Virus record (IMG/VR): IMGVR_UViG_3300022871_000857
Location: 1 to 62,962 of that record
DNA from: a virus
DNA: 62,962 nucleotides
Strand: one strand, 5' to 3'
Positions 1 through 9,200 of this stretch are shown piece by piece (the first letter of the stretch is position 1; each line of letters opens with the position of its first letter). The notes beneath the pieces were generated by a model. The model worked only from the letters and a program-made list of their open reading frames with translations. It was not told the DNA's origin and searched no databases. Both the position numbers and the translations under genes were made by a program.

Positions 1-60
1 GTTCAAGTTGAAGAACAAATTATACAACAAATAAAAACGGAGGATTCAGAAGATGGCTAA
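1..60 (+). CDS. 3' end of an upstream gene (partial)
   Basis: Frame 1 is open from the window edge to a TAA at 58-60. The tail is hydrophilic and acidic (Gln/Glu-rich, ending TEDSEDG) and overlaps the next ATG by 8 bases, as expected in this tightly packed operon. Function cannot be judged from 19 residues; by position it probably belongs to the virion cluster. Confidence 0.55.
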   Translation, partial: VQVEEQIIQQIKTEDSEDG

Positions 61-322
61 AAAATATAGGTTGGGAACAGCAATAAAAATAACTACTGTA
101 ATAAGTGTTGATAGTCCGGATACAGTTAAAATCACTATAGAAGACCCTTCGTTAGCAGTTAAAGTAACTTCAGGCACAATGACAGAACAAACAAACAATG
201 TATATTTTTATATATGGCAAAGTGCAGAAACAGATAGCGAAGGTAGTTATACTGTTACAATTAAAGCAACTAAGGGTGATTACACTGGTTTAACTAAATC
301 GGAGTTTGAATTATATGAATAG
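53..322 (+). CDS. small beta-rich virion-cluster protein, possibly Ig-like
   Basis: An 89-residue protein with alternating beta-strand patterns and Thr/Val/Ile-rich segments, including a central SYTVTIKAT strand typical of Ig-like or jelly-roll add-on domains. There is no signal peptide or membrane segment. An AGGA motif at 41-44 precedes the ATG. It lies first in the plus-strand structural operon, so a capsid decoration or head-completion role is possible, but no family is recognised with certainty. Confidence 0.6.
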   Translation: MAKKYRLGTAIKITTVISVDSPDTVKITIEDPSLAVKVTSGTMTEQTNNVYFYIWQSAETDSEGSYTVTIKATKGDYTGLTKSEFELYE

Positions 323-332
323 GAGGTTTAAT

Positions 333-740
333 ATGCCTAAAGCAACAAATATGAACAAAACAAAGCTAAAAGAAACCAATGTAAATATCCTTTTTGAATT
401 AAATGATATAATTACTAATAAAGTTAATGGTTTTTTTGATATGCAAGGACTAAAAATAGAACATTTAGATGATAGTGGTAATCAGAAATATCAGGTTTTA
501 AAATGCACTGCAACAGATTTAAATTGGACTAAACCACATAAACATGATAATAGTATAGAATACTTTATAGTATTAGAAGGAAAATTAGAAGTAAAAATCG
601 GAGAAGATAGCACCTTCCTTAAAGAAGGCAAAAATATTACAGTTGAAATTAATAAAATTCATAAAGTTAGGGCTTTATCTGAAAATACAATATTTTTAGC
701 TGTTCTTGTCCCTGCCGAAAGTGAGTATATGAATGAATAA
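333..740 (+). CDS. single-domain cupin protein
   Basis: A 135-residue protein carrying cupin motif 1 as HKH-x4-E-x6-G (residues ~70-84) and a motif 2 histidine (EINKIHKV). It is therefore a small metal-binding beta-barrel; the substrate is unknown. I choose ATG 333 over the upstream in-frame TTG at 306 because an AGGAGG lies just before it at 321-326. A free-standing cupin between phage virion genes is unusual; it could bind or modify a small molecule or sugar, or be a degenerate structural domain. It overlaps the next gene by 8 bases. Confidence 0.7.
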   Translation: MPKATNMNKTKLKETNVNILFELNDIITNKVNGFFDMQGLKIEHLDDSGNQKYQVLKCTATDLNWTKPHKHDNSIEYFIVLEGKLEVKIGEDSTFLKEGKNITVEINKIHKVRALSENTIFLAVLVPAESEYMNE

Positions 741-957
741 TGACAGAGAATTCTGGACTTCGATTGTAAAATGGCAGGGTGGAGTTACCGAAGCACTGAA
801 AACAATAAAAGAAAACCAAGAAAAATTACAAGACCAGTTATTGACTTTACAAACTGATTATTGGTATATGAAGGGAAAAATGATAGCTTACGGCGGTATT
901 GCAGGATTAGTTACTAGTATTTCAATATGGATTGTAGTTAAATATTTTTTCAAATAA
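733..957 (+). CDS. XhlA-like holin-associated coiled-coil membrane protein
   Basis: A 74-residue protein. Residues ~15-40 form an amphipathic coiled coil (ALKTIKENQEKLQDQLL). A short WYMKGK linker follows, then one C-terminal membrane helix (~51-70) ending in a basic KYFFK tail. This layout matches the haemolysin XhlA/phage accessory holin type, which acts at the host cytoplasmic membrane. No endolysin is visible nearby, so a lysis role is inferred from architecture only; a virion-anchoring role is the alternative. Confidence 0.6.
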   Translation: MNNDREFWTSIVKWQGGVTEALKTIKENQEKLQDQLLTLQTDYWYMKGKMIAYGGIAGLVTSISIWIVVKYFFK

Positions 958-958
958 T

Positions 959-1156
959 ATGAAAATAAAAGCCGAAGAACTTAACTATATTATACATGAC
1001 TTAATAAAAGTTGTTAATAACTTAAATAATTTAGAATCACATATTCTAAGTAAATCATTTAAGAAAATATTAAGAGATTCGGAAATTAAATTAATGTCTA
1101 TAAGGCAGGAAATATTAGACACTATAATTTTAGAGGAGGATAATAAAAATGAATAA
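959..1156 (+). CDS. small helical protein of unknown function
   Basis: A 65-residue, charged, mostly helical protein with no motif recognised. It starts 2 bases after the preceding stop and overlaps the next gene by 8 bases, which places it in the same small membrane/lysis-like cassette. An AGGAGGA at its 3' end serves as ribosome site for the next gene. Confidence 0.5.
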   Translation: MKIKAEELNYIIHDLIKVVNNLNNLESHILSKSFKKILRDSEIKLMSIRQEILDTIILEEDNKNE

Positions 1157-1409
1157 AATACTAGGGTTACTTAAAAACGCATTATTTACGATATTTGATT
1201 TTGTTACTAATATACTAGCTTATTTATTAAAGAATGTTAATGAAATAGTCGGTATTATTAAAACAGTAGTTAAGATTATAGTTGCAATTTTACATTTCTG
1301 GAAACCTTCAGCAGACAATTGGGTTGATTTTGTCGAAGCTTGGGGAGAAAAAATACAAGTTTTCTTATTTGATATAGTAGTAATATTAAATCAAGCAGGG
1401 AAAATATAA
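1149..1409 (+). CDS. small amphipathic membrane protein, holin candidate
   Basis: An 86-residue protein, hydrophobic for most of its length, with helices at about residues 5-30, 33-52 (VGIIKTVVKIIVAILHF) and 68-84. Pro and Trp separate the last helix. The AGGAGGA at 1134-1140 gives a clear start. Two or three membrane-active helices next to an XhlA-like gene suggest a holin-type partner, but no family was recognised and a virion membrane-contact role cannot be excluded. Confidence 0.5.
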   Translation: MNKILGLLKNALFTIFDFVTNILAYLLKNVNEIVGIIKTVVKIIVAILHFWKPSADNWVDFVEAWGEKIQVFLFDIVVILNQAGKI

Positions 1410-1421
1410 GAATAGTAAACA

Positions 1422-1808
1422 ATGAAAAAAATACAGAAAATATATAATCTAATAGAAGATAAAAACTTTAGAACTAAAGCTTATCTATATTTTAGTACTA
1501 AAACAGAAGGAGCTGATTTTGACCCATATGAAGCCAATTACACTACAAGTAATCTAAATCCTGTGTTTGTAAAAGGTTATATGAAACAACTATCAGCTAC
1601 TTCTCTTGTTTGGAAGAATTATGGATTAAAAGAACAAGGTGCTATAGAATTTTTATGTAGAGAAAAATATAGAAACTGGTTTGAAAATTGTAATAAAATA
1701 ATGATTAATGAAGAAGAATATGAAGTTTTTAAAGAAGGAACTGGTGGTAAGTCTATTATAACTAATAGACCTTACAACGTCATAAAGGTAGTTTTACAAA
1801 GGAAATAG
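1422..1808 (+). CDS. head-closure/head-tail connector-like protein
   Basis: A 128-residue soluble protein. The central strand pattern (NPVFVKGYMKQLSATSLVWKNYGLKEQGA) and the late FKEGTGGKSII segment recall siphovirus head-completion (stopper) proteins. Position, directly before tail-terminator-like and gp10-like genes and the tail tube, supports this. The call rests on order and size more than on a diagnostic motif. Confidence 0.5.
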   Translation: MKKIQKIYNLIEDKNFRTKAYLYFSTKTEGADFDPYEANYTTSNLNPVFVKGYMKQLSATSLVWKNYGLKEQGAIEFLCREKYRNWFENCNKIMINEEEYEVFKEGTGGKSIITNRPYNVIKVVLQRK

Positions 1809-1820
1809 TGAGGAAGAAAT

Positions 1821-2291
1821 ATGTCATACTTTAGCACATCCAGAAATATTGAGCTTTCAATTATATATTATTTGGAAACTCAAATAAATGATAATTGGAC
1901 TGGGATAACAGTTACTAAAGGTTTTACTCAAGCATATGAGAAAACACTTCCTGTAGTTTGTGTAAGCTTATATAATACTATGCCTGAAAGACAAGAAGTA
2001 GGTTCTGATACTTTAGTAAAAGACTATGGAATAACAGTTGATGTTTTTGCAACTTCAGATGGACAAAGAATAGATTTAGCTGATTTTATTGTTGATAAGT
2101 TAAAGGATGGTTGTGTATTTTATATACATAGTCATGCTACTGGGGATCCATCTACATTAGCAAGAACAGCAGACGGAAGAATAAGAGTTTTAGCTTTTGA
2201 TGGAGATAGAAAAATAGAATTCTCTGGAGGAAGTACAGAAACATTTGATAAATTTAGACATAAAATTACTATTTCTGTTAGGAACAGTTAA
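1821..2291 (+). CDS. tail-terminator-like protein
   Basis: A 156-residue alpha/beta protein that opens with an amphipathic helix followed by strands (LPVVCVSLYN, GITVDVFATS). This pattern is seen in gpU/tail-terminator folds, which cap the tail tube and join it to the neck. GAGGAAG precedes the start. The stop codon abuts the next ATG at 2292. Alternative: another neck component. Confidence 0.5.
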   Translation: MSYFSTSRNIELSIIYYLETQINDNWTGITVTKGFTQAYEKTLPVVCVSLYNTMPERQEVGSDTLVKDYGITVDVFATSDGQRIDLADFIVDKLKDGCVFYIHSHATGDPSTLARTADGRIRVLAFDGDRKIEFSGGSTETFDKFRHKITISVRNS

Positions 2292-2789
2292 ATGGGAAGA
2301 AAAAGAGTAACAATAAAATTAGAAGGTACATTACCTAAAGATTTTGCAAAAATAGTAAATAGAAAAACAGTTGAAATGGAAGTTGCATGTGGCGAGCTTG
2401 GTTTAGATGTAACTCATTTTATGAAAGATACTATAAATAATAGTGTTAGAAGACAGCCACATACAGGAAATTTAGCTGACAGTATTACATTGGATGCTAA
2501 AATAGGAAGAACTACATCTACTTTTTCTGTTGGAAATATAGACGAAATGCAAGCAAAAGCACCCTATTGGAGAGTAGTTAATGACGGTGGCTACATACCT
2601 CCTAATGTAATAGGGTATTTTAATGGTAATGGTAATCCAATGGCAGGAGCAGATGGCAACCGTTTTGGTCAAGTTACTAAAGGACATTTATTAAAACCCA
2701 TGAATCCAATTAGACCAATGAATTATATAGAACATACACAAGCTTGGCTTAACATGAATTTTAAACAATATATAAAAGCGAAAATATAA
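2292..2789 (+). CDS. HK97 gp10-like neck/tail-completion protein
   Basis: A 165-residue protein matching the HK97-gp10 type. It has an N-terminal helix, then a RQPHTGNLADSI segment with the family's characteristic T/R-G-x-L-x-x-S-I element, then the YWRVVNDGG core and a C-terminal helix. Such proteins are needed for head-tail joining or tail completion. It follows its neighbour with no gap and closes the connector block before the tail tube gene. Confidence 0.7.
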   Translation: MGRKRVTIKLEGTLPKDFAKIVNRKTVEMEVACGELGLDVTHFMKDTINNSVRRQPHTGNLADSITLDAKIGRTTSTFSVGNIDEMQAKAPYWRVVNDGGYIPPNVIGYFNGNGNPMAGADGNRFGQVTKGHLLKPMNPIRPMNYIEHTQAWLNMNFKQYIKAKI

Positions 2790-2827
2790 TAGATAAACAT
2801 AGTGATATAAATACTTTATTATAAGGA

Positions 2828-2833
2828 TATAAT
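2828..2833 (+). promoter_or_regulatory. possible -10 element before the tail tube gene
   Basis: The 79-base gap between the gp10-like and tail tube genes contains a perfect TATAAT at 2828-2833. A recognisable -35 is absent at the expected spacing (ATATAA at 2805-2810). It could be an activator-dependent late promoter or simply AT-rich sequence. A strong AAAGGAGGAG ribosome site follows at about 2853-2862. Confidence 0.3.
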
Positions 2834-2868
2834 AGAGTATAAAAAAATCTCAAAGGAGGAGAAAAAAT

Positions 2869-4128
2869 ATGATACATTCATCTTATTACAGACCAATCGT
2901 ATCTCCGTATATCGGAGACGAAGTTAAAACTGAAATTGATAGAGTTCAAGATATGTCTGCTGGAATCACATTAAACAGAACAAAGTTAGAGGAGGTAGGT
3001 ACTGTAGGTATTATCAGTTGGAGACAAACATCTCCAAGTGTTGATTTAAGTCTTACCCAGTTAGAATACGGTTCACTTGAATTTTATAATCAATTAGCAA
3101 ATCAAGCCGTTAGTTCTGTTTCAGTACTTTTAACTAACTTTAAAACTTCTGCTGTTGATGTTGCAGCCTACAAAACTGATGATGATGCTACATTTTTAGG
3201 TACTGTTTTGTATCCTAAATTCAGAATTAGTGGACTGGGACTTAATATTGGGGATCCAGATTCAATGGTTGAAAGAACATTTAGTTTAGTTGGAGAAGAC
3301 GAGTTAATTTATCAAAATGATAATAAATATCTCATTAATGCGATAAAAACATGTGTTAGTGGAGAAACAGGAGACGTAAGTATAGTATTCGGTGCTTCTG
3401 GTACTGATTATGCTAATTATCCTGCACCAGTAGAAAATCCTGATGCCAGTGGTACTTATATGATAAGGGTAACTAAATATAGTTCAGGTACTTTAACTGA
3501 AATGGATTCTGGTAGTGCTTCAGGAGAATATGAATATACAACAGGTACTTCAACATTAGAATTACATGGTTGTGCAGTTGCGGACGTTTATAGAGTTTGG
3601 TATTCAGCTACTACTTATATTAGTGGTTCTGACCCATTTACATCTAATACAACTGATGCATTTAGTATTCCTGCTGAACAATGTAGTATTTATTTACAGA
3701 CTTCAGATTATGTTTATAGACTACAAAGCATAGGTATTGATATTAGCTTAGATAGATATGATGTTAAGGAAATTGGTAATAAAGAAATTGTAGCTAGAGG
3801 TGTTAAAGATGTAACTACTAGTATTACTTTAGGAAGAATTCTTGAAGAATATACTATAGAAGAAGTTTTAAGAGGCGTTGCGGCAACATATGGTTTAATT
3901 GATGTTAGAGAGTTCTTAGATGATGTTGTTTTAACTGTATACTGCTATAGCACAACAACTAAAGCAGTTGGCGATTTCTTAATAGGTTATAGGTTTATTG
4001 GTTTATCGCCAGTATCTTTAGATGCTGGAATACCGTTAAATGATTACGTCACCAGAGGAGTAACTATGGAAGGCGAAGAAGCTATGATTTCAACTGATAA
4101 AACAACTTTAGATGCTTATTCAGGATAA
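2869..4128 (+). CDS. major tail tube protein with inserted domain
   Basis: A 419-residue protein in the position of the major tail protein, behind the strongest ribosome site of the region. N- and C-terminal parts have the strand-rich pattern of tail tube proteins. A middle part (~residues 180-270), rich in Gly, Ser and Thr with repeated YMIRVTKY/TYISGSDP strands, looks like an inserted decoration domain. It should polymerise into the tube around the tape measure. The hairpin after the gene would lower downstream expression, as expected for a highly expressed tube gene. Confidence 0.7.
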   Translation: MIHSSYYRPIVSPYIGDEVKTEIDRVQDMSAGITLNRTKLEEVGTVGIISWRQTSPSVDLSLTQLEYGSLEFYNQLANQAVSSVSVLLTNFKTSAVDVAAYKTDDDATFLGTVLYPKFRISGLGLNIGDPDSMVERTFSLVGEDELIYQNDNKYLINAIKTCVSGETGDVSIVFGASGTDYANYPAPVENPDASGTYMIRVTKYSSGTLTEMDSGSASGEYEYTTGTSTLELHGCAVADVYRVWYSATTYISGSDPFTSNTTDAFSIPAEQCSIYLQTSDYVYRLQSIGIDISLDRYDVKEIGNKEIVARGVKDVTTSITLGRILEEYTIEEVLRGVAATYGLIDVREFLDDVVLTVYCYSTTTKAVGDFLIGYRFIGLSPVSLDAGIPLNDYVTRGVTMEGEEAMISTDKTTLDAYSG

Positions 4129-4149
4129 AGATTAATTAGTAAAATACTA

Positions 4150-4172
4150 GGGAGGAGAATAACTCTCCTCCC
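4150..4172 (+). terminator. hairpin after tail tube gene (attenuator-like)
   Basis: GGGAGGAG at 4150-4157 pairs perfectly with CTCCTCCC at 4165-4172 across a 7-base loop, giving a GC-rich 8-bp stem in an AT-rich genome. The sequence after it is TATAATT, not a clean T-run, so partial termination or mRNA 3'-end protection is more likely than a strong terminator. The left arm is itself a Shine-Dalgarno sequence that the hairpin would mask. Confidence 0.5.
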
Positions 4173-4198
4173 TATAATTAAAATGTAAGGAGAAAAGT

Positions 4199-4459
4199 AT
4201 GGAAGACAAATCAAAATTTATAATACTATCTAAAGATGAATTAGATAATATTATCCAACTATCCTCTAAAAAATTAGTAGGTAAGGCTATGAAAAGATTT
4301 GAAATAATCCAAGACCCACATTCACTCAAAAAAAATATCAAAGAACTTATCTATGAAAACTACAGGGATTTTAAAGATTTACTTGATGCCAGTAGTGTAG
4401 GTCATAGTGTGTCTATTTTTGATTTTAAATATAAAAAAGAAGGTAAGGAGAAAGAATAA
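4199..4459 (+). CDS. tail assembly chaperone-like protein, small
   Basis: An 86-residue charged protein between the tail tube and tape measure genes, the usual site of the G/GT-type chaperones. No catalytic motif. It overlaps the next start by one base (TAATG), which implies translational coupling. I saw no clear slippery heptamer for a -1 frameshift, so separate proteins are the simplest reading. Confidence 0.45.
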   Translation: MEDKSKFIILSKDELDNIIQLSSKKLVGKAMKRFEIIQDPHSLKKNIKELIYENYRDFKDLLDASSVGHSVSIFDFKYKKEGKEKE

Positions 4460-5145
4460 TGTCAGATAAAATAAAAAAAAACGTAAGCAGAGAAGAATTA
4501 GTGGACAAAGAAGTAAGTAAAATGAATGATATTATTGAATCAACTTTAGTTGAAGAAGTAATTAAAGATAATAAAAGTGAATTTGAACTTGACGGAGTAA
4601 AATATAAAATAGAGAAACCGAATCATAAAATAAAATCAGAAGCTTATAGAATGAAAACTGAAAAGTTTTTATCTTTACTTGGAGAAAAGAACAAAGACGG
4701 AACATTTAAATATTTATTAGAAGATGATTTAAAAAAAGCATATAAAGAACGTGGTATAGACATTGATAAAATGGGAATAAAAATGACTGAATTAGAAGGT
4801 AAAAAGAATCAGTTTAAATTTAAAATAGGAAAAAGCCTTGCAGATAAAAAAAATGTAAGTGATATAGAGATATTTAAAAAAGAAATTGAAGATATTAATC
4901 TTGAAGAAAGAAAACTTTCAATAAAAAAAGCTAAATTAATGGAATATGCAATAGAACAGCAAGTATTAATATTTGTATATAGTTACTTAATTTATTTAAG
5001 TGCTTATAAACTTAATGAAAAAAAGAAATGGGTTAGAGTTTGGAATTCATTTGATGAATTTGAAAACGACCAAGAGAGAATAATTAATAATATATCCTTT
5101 AATGCTACTTTTATATTAAAAGATGAACTAGATATAGAGTTTTAG
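4459..5145 (+). CDS. tail assembly chaperone-like protein, large
   Basis: A 228-residue acidic/basic helical protein. Residues ~34-110 form a small alpha/beta unit (FELDGVKYKIEKP) like the N-domain of tail assembly chaperones; a long coiled segment follows (DIEIFKKEIEDINLEERKL). Position before the tape measure suggests it binds that protein during tail assembly. Family assignment is by context. Confidence 0.5.
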   Translation: MSDKIKKNVSREELVDKEVSKMNDIIESTLVEEVIKDNKSEFELDGVKYKIEKPNHKIKSEAYRMKTEKFLSLLGEKNKDGTFKYLLEDDLKKAYKERGIDIDKMGIKMTELEGKKNQFKFKIGKSLADKKNVSDIEIFKKEIEDINLEERKLSIKKAKLMEYAIEQQVLIFVYSYLIYLSAYKLNEKKKWVRVWNSFDEFENDQERIINNISFNATFILKDELDIEF

Positions 5146-5149
5146 AACA

Positions 5150-5494
5150 ATGAAAAACATTGATAAAAGAATTAGAGCATTGGCTAAATCATTTAAATAT
5201 CAAATGTTATATAGTCAATCAAAAGAAATTAATATTAGTTTATTCAAAAACAATACTGATTTTTCTAATTTACAGATGTTATTTTTATACTATTTATCTT
5301 TTCATTATAATTTAGTTACTGATTATCATTTAGGTGAAGTTGATGAAAAAGTATTTGAAAATGATTTATATGAAGATAGTTATATGTATTATAAGAATAA
5401 AAACAAAGATAAAGAAAAAAATAGTACAAATAAAAATAAGAAAAAAATTGAATCCCCAACAACACAATGGGTATTTAAAAATAAGAAGGTGTAA
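5150..5494 (+). CDS. small protein before tape measure, chaperone partner
   Basis: A 114-residue helical protein with a hydrophobic middle (LQMLFLYYLSFHYNLV) and a very Lys/Asn-rich tail ending TTQWVFKNKKV. It starts 4 bases after the previous stop and ends 5 bases before the tape measure. It resembles the second tail-chaperone moiety in position; here it has its own start rather than a frameshift fusion. Confidence 0.45.
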   Translation: MKNIDKRIRALAKSFKYQMLYSQSKEINISLFKNNTDFSNLQMLFLYYLSFHYNLVTDYHLGEVDEKVFENDLYEDSYMYYKNKNKDKEKNSTNKNKKKIESPTTQWVFKNKKV

Positions 5495-5499
5495 TTACA

Positions 5500-8400
5500 A
5501 TGGCAGGAATAATGGCTGAACATGGGAAAGCAGCCCTAAAGTATATTGTACAGGTTGCAATGGATAAGCATGGAACTCAAGAAGTTAATAAAGAAATGGC
5601 ACATATGAATAAAGTTATACATGCTGCCTCTACTGGGAATCAGAAAGATTTAAATTCTTTAGGTGCATCATACCATGATGTTGCAAAATCAATTACTAAA
5701 GACGGAGTTACAACTACAAAAGCATTTAGAATGGTAAATGGTAACTTAACTAAATATAGTGGCAAAATGGACCAATATGGTTTCCAAATGGCAAAAGTTA
5801 ATGAACATTTTGCACCAATGGCAAAAGGAGCTACATATACAAGTAATGCTATGGCTAAATTAGGTAAGTCACAGACAAGTGTAATTGCTTCTTCAGCTAA
5901 GTTAGCTATGAGAGCTGTAGCTACAATACCTATATGGATGGCTTTAAGAGCTGTTTATAGTGGAGCAGCAAAAATAGTAAAATCACTTATTAGTACTTAT
6001 AGAGAATTAGAAGAAGGTATGAAAAAGGTTATGGCTGTTGCAACATACACTAATGATACTCAAGCAAAAACATATGCTACTTTAGAAGCAAAAGCTAGAG
6101 GATATTATGCTACAACTACTAAAGGAATGAAAGACATTACTGAAGCCATGTATCAATTAGGAACTGCTGGACGTTCAACAGAAGAAATGTTGGGTGGTTT
6201 TACTCATATACTTGATTTAGCTATAGGTACTTTTGGAGATGTAAAACAAGCAGGACAGTTAGTATCAGGTATACTAAATGTATTTGATAAACAACTACAG
6301 GATTTAGGAAGTACTACAAATCAAGTAAAATATATAACTGATTTATTAGCAGATGCTTGGAAAAACAATCAGATTGAATTATCTGAAATGCAGACATCTA
6401 TGTCTTATTTAGGTTCTGTTGGTGGAGCCCTAGATATTAAATTACAACATTTAATTGCAAGTGCTTCTGTTATGAGTGATGCCATGTTAAGAGGTGGTAA
6501 GGGTGGAAGATTACTTTCAACTGCCTTTGCTAAAATAGCAAAAGATTCAGATAAATTAAGAGCATTAGGTGTTATTTTTGACCCATATAAGCCACTTGAT
6601 TATATGGATGTTATGACCCAAATACATGATATTTATTTAGAACAAGGTAATACTTTAGGTATGCTTAATGATTTGATAGATGTTTTTGGTATTAGAGGAG
6701 GAAGAGCTGTACTTAATGTAATGCAACAGTGGGAGAAATTGAATAAAGAATTAGGTAGGACTCCAGAACAAATAGACGGAACAGCAGCCGAACTTAAAAA
6801 ATTAGCTGAATCTAGTACTTGGGATTTAATAGCTAAAAGATGGCATCAAGCCATAAGTTCTCCTTCTGAAGGAAGTGGAGAGCCAGGATGGATTAAAAAA
6901 TTAGCTATATGGAAAGTTACAGAAGGACAAGATAATGATAAATGGGTAACTGATTTTCAGAAAAGTTTTAAGATATTAAGAGATGAAATTGGATTAACTA
7001 AAGATGAATTAAGTGAACTTCAACATTTTATGCTTTTACTTGGTGAATATAATACGGCAAAAATGATTTCTAAAGAGATAAGTTGGAAAGATAGAATTAC
7101 AGGTGCAGGAGCATCTTGGTCTAAATTAGATGCAGGAAAAGATAAAGCAGACGAAATGATTAAAGTTCTTCGCCTTTTAGAAGATGCTGATTTATTAGAT
7201 TTATTTGAAAAACCCAATGAAGATATAATGAAAATGAAAAATAATCTAATTGATTTTAACAATATAGGTGAAATTATTGGTGGTGTTTTAGATGGGATAG
7301 AAAAGAGTTGGCATGAACAAGGTAAAACAATAGATGATTTAACACAAAAAGAAATAGATTTATGGAAAAATATTGTCCAAAATTATACTGGAGTTATTAA
7401 ATCTGAAGAAGAAATAAAAAAAGCTATAGAAGCAAGACTTTCTGTAATGAAAAAAGAATTTGATGATACAGGTAGAATGGGTGTTGCAGGAGCTAAAATG
7501 GTTGAAAATGCTGAAAATGAATTAAAACTTCTAAAATTAAAAAACGATGGATTAAGAGAATCAAAATTAATAGAACAAGAAATTTTAATGGATGTTGAAC
7601 AACATAATGATGATATTGATAGGGCTATAAAAAAGACATCTGATAAATTAGTTAAAGAAGAATTATTTTTAACTACTTTAAAAAAAGAATCAGAGGAATA
7701 TAAATCTCATGAAGAAACAATTGAAACTTTAAGAAAAACATTAAAAAATTTATCTTCTATGGGTACTATTAAATTGGATATATTTGGAGATACTATTTTA
7801 GAAAATGTTACTAAATTAGTAGAAGGTGGTTTTAAGGATAAAGGGCTTGAAAATATTGTAGATAAATTATCAGAGGCTCTTACTGTTAAATTTGAAGAAG
7901 GAGAAATATCTAAAGCCGATGAAGATAAAATGACTATGGCTCATAAATTAAAAATGGCTAAATTAGATGAACGTATATTAACTTCAGATATTCTAGCAGA
8001 AGAACTAAAATTACTTGAAGCCAATAAAGAACTATTGGAAACTAACGAAGGTCTAAAAAAACAAAAACAATTAATATATGATATAGAACTTGCAAAAGCT
8101 AAAGAATTAAAAGAGCAAGTTAAATGGGCTAAAAAACTTGAAGAAATAGAAAATAAGAAAATTAGCACACACTTAAAAAATGAAGAAAAAGAATTATTAG
8201 AATTAGAAAAAGAAAAACAATCTGTTTTAGGTGTAGTTGTAGATTATGCTATGGATTTAGCTAGTGCATATGACCTTAGTGAATCCTCAAGTTTGAAATT
8301 ATTATCTGAGATAGAACAAATGTTAGGTATTGAAAAAACTGCACTTGAATTAGCAGAAAGAAAATTAGACATAAAAAGTGCTGAAACTAAGGAACTTAAA

Positions 8401-9186
8401 AAACAAAAAGACCTTTCATCTGAATCAATACAATTATATAAAATAGCCATTGCTTATGGTCCTAAAGTTGCTGATTCTATTGCAGATGTACTTAGTGGAA
8501 CTAAAAATATAGAAGACCAATCTAAACTTGTAAAAAATTTAATAGTGAAGTTTTTTGGTGATGCTCTTGATGCTTTGCAAGCTGGAAATTATTTTGATAA
8601 TAAAGGCAAAAATATATCTATATCTGAAAAACAAAATGATAGGGGAGAAATAAAAAAAATAAAAGATGATGTTAAATCTAAAATCGACCCTGATACTCCT
8701 TTAGGTATTCTATTGCAGTCAATTGAAACTGGTATGGAAGGTAAAGAACTAAATGTAGCAAATTTAATAATAAATGCAGCCAGTTTAACTAATTTAGCGG
8801 ACAGTATGAAACTTGCTTTTGAATCAGCATTAAATAATCCTGACTATGTGGAAATGATGGATTCTAATCGAGAAAGTCTTTATGGAGCTTCACTTGAAAA
8901 GACTTCAGAAAAAACTGGTACAAGTGAGTATTTACCAATATCTCTAATGAAAATGAATCAGGAACTTCTTGAAAAGTATAGACCAGAAATTAATGCAAAA
9001 TCAAAGATTCAGGATGAAAAAGACATAAAATTCATGAATACAATAAAGAATCAAATTTTAGTTAATATTACTGGTAATATTGGAGAAATGAGTGAAGAGG
9101 AAACAAAAGAATTCATAGTTGATGCTTTACGTAATGACGAAAGTAGTATATCTATAAATGTAGATAGAAGAATAGAAAAAAATTAA
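5500..9186 (+). CDS. tape measure protein (TP901 core family)
   Basis: A 1,228-residue protein, the largest virion protein here. Residues ~185-430 form the phage minor-tail core (MYQLGTAGRSTEEM, SGILNVFD, ASVMSDAMLRGG, FGIRGGRAVLNVM). A hydrophobic stretch at ~132-165 could insert into membrane during DNA ejection. Residues ~640-1000 are long coiled coil. It sets tail length; at the customary ~0.15 nm per residue a tail near 180 nm would follow (inference). The ATG has AAGGTG upstream. It lies between the chaperone-like and distal-tail genes as in siphoviruses. Confidence 0.9.
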   Translation: MAGIMAEHGKAALKYIVQVAMDKHGTQEVNKEMAHMNKVIHAASTGNQKDLNSLGASYHDVAKSITKDGVTTTKAFRMVNGNLTKYSGKMDQYGFQMAKVNEHFAPMAKGATYTSNAMAKLGKSQTSVIASSAKLAMRAVATIPIWMALRAVYSGAAKIVKSLISTYRELEEGMKKVMAVATYTNDTQAKTYATLEAKARGYYATTTKGMKDITEAMYQLGTAGRSTEEMLGGFTHILDLAIGTFGDVKQAGQLVSGILNVFDKQLQDLGSTTNQVKYITDLLADAWKNNQIELSEMQTSMSYLGSVGGALDIKLQHLIASASVMSDAMLRGGKGGRLLSTAFAKIAKDSDKLRALGVIFDPYKPLDYMDVMTQIHDIYLEQGNTLGMLNDLIDVFGIRGGRAVLNVMQQWEKLNKELGRTPEQIDGTAAELKKLAESSTWDLIAKRWHQAISSPSEGSGEPGWIKKLAIWKVTEGQDNDKWVTDFQKSFKILRDEIGLTKDELSELQHFMLLLGEYNTAKMISKEISWKDRITGAGASWSKLDAGKDKADEMIKVLRLLEDADLLDLFEKPNEDIMKMKNNLIDFNNIGEIIGGVLDGIEKSWHEQGKTIDDLTQKEIDLWKNIVQNYTGVIKSEEEIKKAIEARLSVMKKEFDDTGRMGVAGAKMVENAENELKLLKLKNDGLRESKLIEQEILMDVEQHNDDIDRAIKKTSDKLVKEELFLTTLKKESEEYKSHEETIETLRKTLKNLSSMGTIKLDIFGDTILENVTKLVEGGFKDKGLENIVDKLSEALTVKFEEGEISKADEDKMTMAHKLKMAKLDERILTSDILAEELKLLEANKELLETNEGLKKQKQLIYDIELAKAKELKEQVKWAKKLEEIENKKISTHLKNEEKELLELEKEKQSVLGVVVDYAMDLASAYDLSESSSLKLLSEIEQMLGIEKTALELAERKLDIKSAETKELKKQKDLSSESIQLYKIAIAYGPKVADSIADVLSGTKNIEDQSKLVKNLIVKFFGDALDALQAGNYFDNKGKNISISEKQNDRGEIKKIKDDVKSKIDPDTPLGILLQSIETGMEGKELNVANLIINAASLTNLADSMKLAFESALNNPDYVEMMDSNRESLYGASLEKTSEKTGTSEYLPISLMKMNQELLEKYRPEINAKSKIQDEKDIKFMNTIKNQILVNITGNIGEMSEEETKEFIVDALRNDESSISINVDRRIEKN

Positions 9187-9200
9187 AGAGGTAAATAAAA

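Noticed and set aside
2472-2687. Minus-strand frame inside the gp10-like gene
   Set aside because: Shadow frame without ribosome site; the plus-strand gene is supported by order and motifs.
4199-5494. Programmed -1 frameshift joining tail chaperone genes
   Set aside because: No convincing slippery heptamer near the ends; each frame has its own start and close spacing.
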